15,589 bases of DNA, taken from NCBI GenBank assembly GCA_009602725.1, contig WELB01000032.1, positions 362,636-378,224 on the forward strand, written 5' to 3'. Source of the stretch: Spirogloea muscicola (Eukaryota > Streptophyta > Zygnematophyceae > Spirogloeales > Spirogloeaceae). Below are positions 7,870-15,589 of this stretch, piece by piece. The position numbers and the translations under genes are program-made. The notes under the pieces were generated by a model. It saw only the letters and a program-made list of their open reading frames with translations, searched no databases and was not told the DNA's origin. Position 1 is the first letter of the stretch. Each line of letters starts with the position of its first letter.

Positions 7870-10000
7870 TCAGTAAGGCACATTGTTTGGCAAGTTCCTG
7901 ATGACATTGCTCCTCATACCAACAAGCAGGCGCACACGATCTGCCCGCCTTAGCTGCGACTTCACAGTATCCCCACCTCGGACGCCCTTAAGCTTCCATG
8001 GGGCCTGCTTCGTTGTGAGGCCTAGTCTCCTGTACCTGGCAAAAGGCAATGACTGCTGCGTCAGCTGCTTTCTACAACCTGATCATATCTTTTTGATGAT
8101 GTACCACTGGGTCGTTAAAAGCAATAGCAGGCAAGATTCACGTAGCATGTGCAACAAGCAATATCCCACACATTCCAAGAAAGGCACGGACTGGCAGGTT
8201 CGCAAAAGTCTGGCTCCGAGTCGAGCTTTACACCATTAGGCCCAAGCACTGTGGTCAGCATGCGAAGTACGAGGCACACGAAGCACACTGATCTTTTCAG
8301 CTTGTCAGGAAATGCCATATTTACCTGGCTATCACAGAGTTGATTAACACACTGTCACGGTTATCAGCTGGTCTTGGCCGCTGTCGATAGTAGCGCGCCA
8401 AATCGCGAGAGCCCGCCACTTTGGTGACAGTGCCCCTGTCAGCATCTGCTCTTTTGATGACAAGTTCCATCCCGCTGGCACTGAGGCTCACAGGTGCATC
8501 GTCATCGCCAGTTGCCAGCTCCATCCCTGGCCCTATCGCTTCATCCTGACTGTCCACACCAACAAGGACTATGTAAAACCCCGGTCACTTCATGGCAAAG
8601 CATTACCAAGCAGCAGATGAGCTCCATGGACAAGGGAAATGAAAGGTAGACATTTCAGGCGGTCTTTGCATCACTATCAAACACAAACCCTATCCTCATT
8701 GCTGCAAGCACCTGCTGCTGAAATCGTAGAACTCTTCCAGCTCCTCTTCTGCAATGCCCTCACCATCACCATATCGGAGCTTGCAGTGGCTCTTGTCATT
8801 CATGTGCTTGCGCACAGCTTCCACACTTACATACTGCTTCCCTCTTTCATCACAGAAGAGGCACATATACCCCTTGCTGACCTGAAACAGGCAGGTGCTT
8901 CTCAGGATAGTGGTCAAACATCAACAGTGGGATACATTGGCAGTTTCAGTATTCTTGCCTACAACCACATTATTGCACAGTAACACATGAGCTTAAGGAA
9001 GGCTGATGAATGTTCTGCACTTGTTTTCCCCCGTACCTTCAAGCCCAGGTACTTCAGCAGGCCCTGTACATCACTCAAGTACTCAACATCTGGGATGAAA
9101 AAGCCATGGGCCCTGTGCATGTGCTCCACGCAGGCTCCCACATCATTTGCATAAACTCTATCACAAAAGAGACAAGCACTGGGGTCCCAGGATCCCTCTA
9201 GGTCTTCAACAGCATGCGCCTCAGCGTCATCCTCCCCGACCATACTAACAACCTCGCCCCGCTCGTCATTGTCCCCGTCGACTTCCTCCCAGTCGTCCTC
9301 CTCATCACTGCTTTTGCCGGCAACTGGTGGTGCACGACCATCAAGGTGCACTTGATCTTGGACAGTATCGCTAGGTGTACGAGCAGGAGCAGGTCGGACT
9401 ATGGGAGCCTGGTGTACAATGTCAGCAGTATCTCCAGCAGCGCTCAGGTGCGCCTTTGAAAGTAGATGATTTCCGTGAGCCTTGGCGCTCGCATATTCCT
9501 TGTTACACACGGCGCACTTGTACAAGAAGCGAATGCTGTCAGCACCCTTTGCAGGCGCAAGCGCTTCCCAGCGCCTCGTGAACCAGTCTTCTGTGACTCC
9601 AGGCAAGCCAGCAACCTGAGCATCAACAACAGACTCTTGCGTGTCAGCCAAAACGTGAACGACGACCAGTCAAACTTATGCATCGTGCGTAATTCGCACT
9701 GTTTAGTCAAGATCAGCACGAGGCACGCATCACAGGTTGTAGCAGAAGTCAGTCTCTGAACGTAGGGGCTTCAAAAGCCTCTTGGCTGTCAAGCTGCACG
9801 CCGTGGACAATCATGCAGAAGACACACGACGTAGATTTCAGGAGCTGGGCGAGGCTGAGTTAGAATCCCCCAAGCACCGTCAAGGTGTCGCGTACCTTGC
9901 GCTTTAGATTGTAACGGTGCCAATCGCTGCGGTAGTGCGACCGCTGCGCTGCCTCGTCCGCGAAAGCGTCGTTGCAGGCGTTGCAGGTGAGCACGGACAT
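7870..10000 (-). CDS. REI1: REI1/ZNF622-type C2H2 zinc-finger protein, cytoplasmic 60S ribosome maturation factor
   Basis: Exons, minus strand: 10000-9896, 9615-9037, 8881-8712, 8549-8325, 8035-7870; 1245 bases, 414 aa, all junctions in frame. The start is the ATG directly before finger 1. Four zinc fingers are visible: C6/C9/H22/H28, C69/C72/H85/H91, C183/C186/H200 (or H202)/H205, C235/C238/H254/H260. The N-terminal QRSHYRSDWHRYNLKRKVA is the hallmark of the Rei1/ZNF622 family. An acidic linker (about 139-176, SSDEEDDWEEVDGDNDE) separates fingers 2 and 3. Then come GSRDLARYYRQ and the conserved tail MRSNVIRNLPNNVPY. In yeast, Rei1 helps recycle the export factor Arx1 from pre-60S particles and inserts its C-terminus in the peptide exit tunnel; conservation of the tail suggests the same job. 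The length fits the family (about 390-480 aa). It is divergent to the pirin gene across 799 bases; TGTAA lies at 7517-7521. Confidence 0.95.
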
Positions 10001-10315
10001 GACAGCTGGGGCACCGCGCGCGGCCTCCGGAGCCGCTGCGCTCTTGGTCCAAAGCTCGCTCGCCTTCCCCGCCGCCCTCGATGCACCAAGTGCCCCCCGC
10101 CTTCTTTGAAGGACGGGAGGACAAGAACACGGCACCTCGCGCCTCCCTCGGCCGTCAGGGCGACCAGGGGCCGGGCCGGCTGCACGCTCGGCAAGCGGCG
10201 TGAGAGCGCGCCGGCAGGGCGGAGCCGCCGCGAGAGCCGCCGAAAGTGGCGCCGGGACGTGCGGGGCGCGGCGCGTCGGGGGAGGCTGGGAGACTGCGGC
10301 TACTAACGTTGCATT

Positions 10316-10334
10316 AAGAGGGGCTGTGAATGCC
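10316..10334. promoter_or_regulatory. Shared upstream motif, second copy
   Basis: AAGAGGGGCTGTGAATGCC matches 7022-7040 upstream of murC at 17 of 19 bases. It lies 316 bases before the REI1 ATG. Function inferred only from the repetition and placement. Confidence 0.4.
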
Positions 10335-10378
10335 GCCGCTCGTTTGGTGGGAAACGGGAAAGCCCATAAAAACGAGAG

Positions 10379-10393
10379 TGAAAGCCAGCCAGG
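10379..10393. promoter_or_regulatory. Shared upstream motif, exact 15-base copy
   Basis: GTGAAAGCCAGCCAG is identical to 7032-7046 upstream of murC. It lies 379 bases before the REI1 ATG (370 for the murC copy, same orientation relative to the gene) and about 407 before the pirin ATG. Confidence 0.45.
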
Positions 10394-10441
10394 TGAACGG
10401 TAGCCTGGGGGAAGAAAATGCACGGGGGCACACGGAGGTGC

Positions 10442-10464
10442 TTCGTCGGGCAGCGCCCGACGAA
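10442..10464. repeat. Perfect inverted repeat (10-bp arms, 3-base loop)
   Basis: TTCGTCGGGC and GCCCGACGAA are exact reverse complements separated by AGC. The sequence could be a protein-binding palindrome in the divergent promoter or a stable RNA hairpin if transcribed in a 5' UTR. Confidence 0.8.
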
Positions 10465-10620
10465 ACCCAGGTGGCATGCCGTCAGGCCCCGGATCTTCCC
10501 CCCGCCGGGGCGATCGCACGGCGCAGCCGCGAGCCAGTGGAGATCAGGGCTTCCGGCGGATTCTTGCGGGCCTGCCTTCCAGAAGGAAGAGGGGGAGGGG
10601 GGGCTATTTGTCCACGCTTC

Positions 10621-10646
10621 CGAGCGCCGGAAGCGAGCGCCGGAAC
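10621..10646. repeat. 13-bp tandem duplication
   Basis: CGAGCGCCGGAAG is followed directly by CGAGCGCCGGAAC, 12 of 13 identical, within the divergent promoter about 155-180 bases before the pirin ATG. Confidence 0.8.
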
Positions 10647-10746
10647 CGCACGTAGAGGTTACCGGGGAGGGCCTTGCGACCGGCCGATTCAGGTCAGGCG
10701 AGGAAGCTCCCACCCCGGCCTGCAAGCTCGCGGTCCTTCCACACCA

Positions 10747-10803
10747 ATGGCGGCCTTGGCGCCGGAGCCCGCGCCGCGGCGCCGCACTCCAAAGCTGCCA
10801 TGA
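10747..10803 (+). other. Upstream ORF (18 codons) whose stop overlaps the pirin start codon
   Basis: An ATG at 10747 opens an 18-codon frame, MAALAPEPAPRRRTPKLP, ending in TGA at 10801-10803. That TGA shares bases with the main ATG (10800-10802) as ATGA. If transcription starts before 10747, most scanning ribosomes would meet this ORF first, so it could reduce pirin translation or allow reinitiation at the overlap. The transcription start is unknown. Confidence 0.4.
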
Positions 10804-13154
10804 CCGCCGCCGGCGCGGCCAGAGCTCACTTGGCCGCCGCGCTCAGCCCCAAGCCCTCGCGGCTGCTCCCCCCCCGCCGCGCGGCCGCTGCGGCTGCCGC
10901 AGCCTCGGCTTGGCGCCATCGTAGGCCATCGTCCGGCGCCCTGCCCTGCCGCTCGATAGTGGCGCCTGCGCGCGCCGTCGTGCAAGGCGAGGCCGCCAGC
11001 GGCAGCCCGTCCGCGGCCTCCAGCGCGCGTGCAGGCCTGCGCGAGGCAATGTGAGCTCGACTGCCAGCCGGCTGCTGGGTCGTCCTGCGACCAGGACACT
11101 CCATGACGCCAGTAGCCCTGTTTGCGACGGAGCCGCGCCAGCTTATATCATTCCTGCGGCGCCGCCCCGTATCCGTGTCTGAGTTGGGTCGAGTCACTGA
11201 CGTCTGCTCCTGTACACGCATCTGAGTTGCCACTGGCTGTCACTTTGCAGGGGCGAATTCAGGCTGATCCCCGGCAAGAGCCTCCATGTCTCGACGCCAA
11301 CCTGGTGGCTCGAGAGTCGCTTCCACTTCAGGTCAGCAGGGCACTCCCGATTGCCAGCGGCTTCTCTATTCTAGCTTTGAGGAAACTTATAATCATTTGG
11401 GCATTTTGCCTTTGGACACATTTTTGGGTCTCCCAGCAGATACTGCAGGGTTGGCCAACGTGTCCAGCATTACGTGCTTTTATGTAGCAATTGCAGACGC
11501 AGCCGTAGGAAGTGGATAATTCGAGCTACTGGCTGCAACACCCAGCTGCTATGACTGCTGGACTTGCCAAGCTCCAGTGTGCTTATAGATACGACACAAT
11601 TTCTGTGCTGCCAGCTTTGCAGAGTACTACAATCCGAGCAACTCTGGCTTTGGGGTGCTCCGGGTCCTCAATGACGATCTTGTGAAGGTGGGCGTGCTTG
11701 CTTTTGAGCGGGGAGTGAGGGAGTAGCTCTCACTCTTGTGAGCTTGTCAGCGCAAGCAGTTGCTGGAGTGACTTGGACCTGTGCCAAGTAGTCTGTGATG
11801 AAGCTCGTATTGCATTGGCATGCACATATCAGAAGCAGATGGTAGTATACACTGCCATGGCCTGACCAGGTTTGTATGCAAATGCTGCCAGCCTCATGCA
11901 GGCTTCGGCACACATCCGCATGCTAACATGGAGATTGTAACCTATGTCGTTGATGGTCAGCTGACTCATAAGGATAGGTGAGTGCCTGAGATACTGTGGT
12001 CATGCATATCAGCACCATCCGTTTATTTTCACAGTAACACATCTCACTGAGGAAGAGCCACAAGGTCGAAGATGAATATGTTGTCACTTGCATGCTGGCA
12101 GCACTGGTACCGGAGAGTCCCTTGGCAGGGGCAGCGTACAATACATGAGTGCTGGACGAGGGATCACCCATTCAGAGATGAATGACGGCAATGACCTGTG
12201 AGTAGGCAAAGTGGGCGGTGTACAATGCATCCGTGTTCCGTCCCTCAATGAGGTGATGATAATTAAGGCTCAACAAAAGGTCTCATTAGCATGTCAAGGG
12301 CAAAAGCGTGACCTGGAAGTATGCACCAGAGAGACTTCTACTTTTTGTTAATCAATTCAATGGCTTCCTCGTCATCCAGACTGCGCTTTCTCCAACTCTG
12401 GATCAAACCCAACAAGAAGGGCCTGACGCCAAACTATGGATCCCGTGTCTTCAGGTATCATATCTGGTGTACATGCGTAATATTGCAATCATGCTAATTT
12501 CTAGAGCTTGCATGTAGCATGCAGGACAGGAAGACGTGACAGCCTCTTTTGTAATTCAGAAGCAACATTCTTATGGAAAATGCATGAGTGTAGTGACTGA
12601 TTCCTGATGGACTGAAGGTAGCTGACTGTCTGGGATGAGCGCAGCAAGGCAGCTAGGCACAACAAGCTCCAGCATGTGCTTACCAGCGTCGACGCGGTGG
12701 AGAAAGATTCTGGGTCAGGTGTTATTCCAGTACACCAGGATGCGAATATTTATGTTTCTGAGATGGACCCGGGCTTCGTGCAAGAGTACATACTGCAGAA
12801 ACATCGGCAGCTTTATTTGGTCTGCATCGAGGGAGGCCTTTTGCTTGGGGATGGCAATGTCCTCCAAGCTCGCGACGCCATTGAGGTATGTCAGCTTCCC
12901 TTGTTGTGCAGTCTTGATAGAACAAAGGGCCGAGTCCAAAGATTGATTGCCTGATCATTATGTAGACGTGGTCCAAGTACTTACCTTGGTGGTGGCAAAT
13001 GCTTCCTCAGACTTCCTCATAGCCCTTGGCATGTTGGTTGCAGGTTCTAGCATCACACGGATCTGAACTGCCGCTGAACTTACATGCTGATATATCAAGA
13101 GGGGCGCACATTCTCTTTGTTGAGATGGCACAGGCTCGGGGCGCTCTAGATTAG
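10800..13154 (+). CDS. YhhW-type pirin family protein (cupin, quercetinase-like), probably organelle-targeted
   Basis: Exons: 10800-11050, 11251-11331, 11615-11687, 11892-11977, 12102-12197, 12380-12454, 12645-12885, 13044-13154; 1014 bases, 337 aa, all junctions in frame. Residues 1 to about 82 are rich in Ala, Arg and Ser with almost no acidic residues until about 64, like a transit peptide (inference). The rest aligns with bacterial YhhW: FAEYYNPSNSGFGVLRVLND, GFGTHPHANMEIVTYVVDGQ, SVQYMSAGRGITHSEMN, LRFLQLWIKPN, LTPNYGSRVF. The four metal ligands of the first cupin (H143, H145, H187, E189) are present. E. coli YhhW is an iron protein with quercetin 2,3-dioxygenase activity in vitro; the natural substrate of most pirins is unknown, so the role here is not assigned. 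The second cupin half (about 222-337) is present but more divergent, as usual. The start is the first in-frame ATG; an upstream ORF overlaps it. Convergent with the exostosin gene. Confidence 0.92.
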
Positions 13155-13332
13155 AAAGTTCTAGAATAAATGTACAAGTTTGGCACTAGAGCATCACCTA
13201 CATGAGAAAATGCTGAGCAATTATATTACAGGTGAAGAACTAAGGACAACTGAAACTGTAGAATACTGTATAGTAGCCCCTGTCAAGTCACTTGACTTTG
13301 CCAAGACTGGCTAAAGATCCTGCTTGCGGGAC

Positions 13333-13337
13333 TTACA
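13333..13337 (-). terminator. TGTAA poly(A) signal of the exostosin-family gene
   Basis: TTACA on the plus strand reads TGTAA on the gene strand, 195 bases past the stop at 13532. It is the first such site downstream. Confidence 0.5.
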
Positions 13338-13378
13338 GACTTGCTGGAACTTGGACGTAGCCAAGTTATCAGTTTCAC

Positions 13379-13383
13379 TGTAA
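13379..13383 (+). terminator. TGTAA poly(A) signal of the pirin gene
   Basis: TGTAA lies 225 bases past the pirin stop and is the first occurrence downstream. Cleavage is expected 10-30 bases further, inside the presumed 3' UTR of the opposing gene. Confidence 0.5.
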
Positions 13384-13531
13384 CCCCACATGCGTGTCAC
13401 GTCATCAAGGAACTGCAAGATGGTGCTAGCATGTGCTCCACAAGCTTCACTTGTCAATGGGGGTGGATCTACTTGTTGTCTAACTACAGCCTCAAGTATA
13501 ATGTGCTAAATCTACTTGCATGCTTATGACA

Positions 13532-15589
13532 CTAGCTGACCCTACTCTCAATGTATACTAAGCGCCGGTCCCGGTGCACCATCTCCTGTACAAAGGGGAC
13601 TTTGGTGGCTATCTTCCGCCAAATCATGTCAATAGCACAGGCAGGATGCTCGTACAAGAAGTACGGCCGCACGAGGCGAAGCTGCTCCTGCATAGCTTCC
13701 AACTTGTCTTGACTCACGCTCCTAAGCAGGTTGACGAGGTAACCGGGCACAACAGCCTGTGGCCGAACATAAACAGAATCTCACTTCCAGTTCCAAAATA
13801 AAATACATTGAACTTTGAGGTTTCAATACCAGCTGCATTTAAGACAAAGTGCAATCCAGAGCTAGATACCTGAGCTATTGACTGGCCCTGACACAGGATC
13901 ATACACTTAACACTGGCAGATGCTCTTGAGAACGAGGGCTGCAATCATGCCAATCTACACTTTCAAGTTCAGCCGATTACCCACCTGATTTGTCGAGACA
14001 AAAATGGAAAAGATAGAGTAGTCAAGCATGTCCTCAAATGGGAGCTCAATGAAGTCGCTGACAACGACCGGCACACAGATGCTAACAATGGCGTCAAATA
14101 TTCGGCCTCCCGAAGCGGTGTCGCCCGCTGGGTGGAGGCAGAACTTGGACGTACGCATGCCTTCCTGCGCTGCGGCAATGCCCGCCTTGTTTTGCCGTCC
14201 CTCCCCAAGAAATACTCCAGGCTCTGATTCCAGGATCTGGAACAGCTTGTCACGAACCGTACCACCCTGCATCGTGGTGGAACCGCCATGATGTGAGTGC
14301 ATCTGAAAGATAGCTGTGTGCATTCTCAAGGTCGCGCGAAGTCCCCATAGACAGCAAGGGAGCTCTCACCTCTTTGCGGTGGCGGGCGCCCATGAAGAAG
14401 AGCAGCGTGCGGCGCTCATCCTCCTCGCCAGGCATCGCCTGTGCCTCGTCAAATGGCTCAAGACGGTGCACGTACGGCAGAACCACGTCCTTGGCGAGCG
14501 ACGCCTCCCGCTGCGTGTACTTGGAGAAGTCGGAAAGGAGGATGATGGATTTGTGCAAGCTCGCCTGCTTGGAGAGATGCACACAACCCACAGCAGATGG
14601 AGCTCAGCGAGGTCCATCAGCCCTCTACTCCTCCTACGCTTCGCTGCCGTTAAGTGCTTGCCAACCAATGGCCATCGAAAGGACATGCTTGCGACAGAGC
14701 ATCAGAGGCTCACCCGGACGTTGAAGAGGGCGTTTGGGTGTTGCCCAGGAAAGACGTGGTCGCAGCCCCCCGACCTGCTCCGACAGCCGAGGCCAAGGCC
14801 ACACCCTGGTGTCACTGCGGCGTTCCGGTAAAGCGAGGTCATGGAAGTGGCGGGCACGTCAGGAGGCGGCGTCTACCTCTTCCAAGCCTCCTGCTCGCTG
14901 AGCCACGCCATGAGGTCCTTGTCCAGGTCCTGCCGACGCCGCCGCATCGTCGTCAACGGCCACTCTTGTCCACATGCTCATCTGACGGTTAAGCAGTTGT
15001 TAAGCACAACAATTAACTATCACAACACTTCATTATCACGAGCACATGGGCTCTAACAACACTGAGGTGGGACACACCCGCTGCTCACCTGCTTGACCGC
15101 CGTCACTGCAGACCCCTCGTCGGCGGCGGCGTCAGCGGAAGCTTCCGCCTCCTTGCGGGTGGGCGCCAGCGGGTCGACCTTGAGGAGCAGCGAGGAGAAG
15201 AAGGGCACAAAGACGACGTCGGCGGCCGCCGAGTCGGCGACCACCTCGACCGGCGACGCCTCGGAGGGCGAGAGCGGCCGCCGCTGCCGCCCGCAGCCGC
15301 CGCCGGCGGCGGCGCTGTCGTCGCCGCAGGCGCGCAGGAGGTCGCAGTAGAGGTACCACTCCGCCATGTGCTGGTGGTTGGGATAGCCCAGCCGCGGCGC
15401 CGAGGCGGCGGCCGAGGCGTTGCCGCCGCGGCCATGGGCGGCGGCCCTCGCGGCACGGCGGCCGCCGCCGCTGGCCCAGTAGGCGTCCACGATGGCCCAG
15501 TTGAAGGCCGCCGGCAGGTCGTAGACGAAGACACGCAGCGGCCTGGCCGCGAGGGGCCGGCCGCTGCCTGGCCGCAGCGGCCCGCCGTC
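13532..15589 (-). CDS. Exostosin-family (GT47) glycosyltransferase, N-terminus beyond the right edge
   Basis: Exons, minus strand: 15589 (edge)-15089, 14929-14877, 14774-14714, 14564-14370, 14266-13985, 13756-13532; 438 residues visible, frame kept at every junction. Counting from the edge, the order is RVFVYDLPAAFN (about 19-30, first strand of the fold), LGYPNHQHMAEWYLYCDLL, ADVVFVPFFSSLLL, EAWKRSGGCDHVFPGQHPNA, SIILLSDFSKY, DVVLPYVH, RRTLLFFMGARHRKEGGTVR, FCLHPAGDT (312-320), FDAIVSICVPVVVSD, IELPFEDMLDYSIFSIFVS, then a helical C-terminus ending at TAG. This is the plant/algal GT47 pattern: HPAGDT and the VPVVVSD...LPFED segment form the donor-sugar part. Such enzymes are type II Golgi membrane proteins building cell-wall polysaccharides or protein glycans; the membrane anchor should lie off the edge. 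Two low-complexity inserts (Gly/Ala/Arg near 40-65 and around GGCGRQRRP) are alga-like loops. The sugar specificity cannot be told. Confidence 0.93.

Larger units (their letters stand above)
10001..10799. promoter_or_regulatory. Divergent promoter region between REI1 and the pirin gene
   Basis: 799 very GC-rich bases lie between the two start codons, holding both promoters and both 5' UTRs. Inside are two copies of the motif also found upstream of murC, a perfect 10-bp-stem hairpin (10442-10464), a 13-bp tandem duplication (10621-10646) and an upstream ORF for the pirin transcript. Overlapping open frames on both strands are compositional; none resembles a known domain and none joins an exon of either gene. 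Confidence 0.6.
13155..13531. other. Convergent 3' region of the pirin and exostosin genes
   Basis: 377 AT-richer bases between facing stop codons with no conserved reading frame. The poly(A) signals of the two genes cross over (plus-strand signal at 13379-13383, minus-strand at 13333-13337), so the 3' UTRs probably overlap by some tens of bases. A second minus-strand TGTAA lies at 13226-13230. Confidence 0.55.

Noticed and set aside
9860-10519. 219-codon minus-strand frame that contains REI1 exon 1
   Set aside because: Its upstream part is Pro/Ala/Arg-rich compositional sequence. The conserved protein begins at the ATG at 10000, and the frame runs past a clear splice donor at 9895.
10303-10803. 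Long open frames on both strands in the divergent promoter
   Set aside because: Overlapping frames in GC-rich DNA without domains, splice links to neighbours or conserved motifs.
14316-14831. 171-codon plus-strand frame
   Set aside because: Antisense to three exostosin exons; the minus strand reads conserved GT47 motifs in frame across splice sites.
1-15589. tRNA, rRNA, CRISPR arrays and transposable elements
   Set aside because: No cloverleaf, rRNA-like stretch, spaced repeat array, transposase, reverse transcriptase or terminal repeats were recognised by eye on either strand.

Overview
The window looks like nuclear DNA from a green alga, most likely a chlorophyte of the trebouxiophyte type (inference). 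Every gene is split by many short GT-AG introns of about 100-370 bases. Exons are GC-rich and alanine-rich, introns are poorer in GC, and TGTAA, the usual chlorophyte poly(A) signal, follows three of the genes. The protein families (REI1-like ribosome factor, plant-type GT47 exostosin, putative plastid-targeted MurC and pirin) fit a photosynthetic eukaryote. Exon models were assembled by hand from reading frame, splice sites and conserved motifs. In all four well-supported genes every exon junction keeps the frame.

Layout: (1) 159-1666, plus strand, a protein with a long disordered N-terminus and a C-terminal HSP20/alpha-crystallin-like segment; its 5' end is unresolved near the window edge. 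(2) 6662-2387, minus strand, a complete 13-exon MurC (UDP-N-acetylmuramate--L-alanine ligase, 631 aa) with a transit-peptide-like leader. (3) 10000-7870, minus strand, a 5-exon REI1/ZNF622-type zinc-finger factor of 60S ribosome maturation (414 aa). (4) 10800-13154, plus strand, an 8-exon YhhW-type pirin (337 aa) with a likely organelle-targeting leader. (5) 15589-13532, minus strand, an exostosin-family (GT47) glycosyltransferase whose start lies beyond the right edge.

Genes 1 and 2 are convergent, 2 and 3 lie head-to-tail, 3 and 4 are divergent and share a 799-base upstream region, and 4 and 5 are convergent with probably overlapping 3' UTRs. Nothing suggests an operon or a shared pathway. 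The most interesting points are the complete, intron-rich MurC (peptidoglycan synthesis, patchily kept in green algae), a short motif shared by the upstream regions of murC and the REI1/pirin pair, and a small upstream ORF whose stop overlaps the pirin start codon. No tRNA, rRNA, CRISPR array or mobile element was seen.
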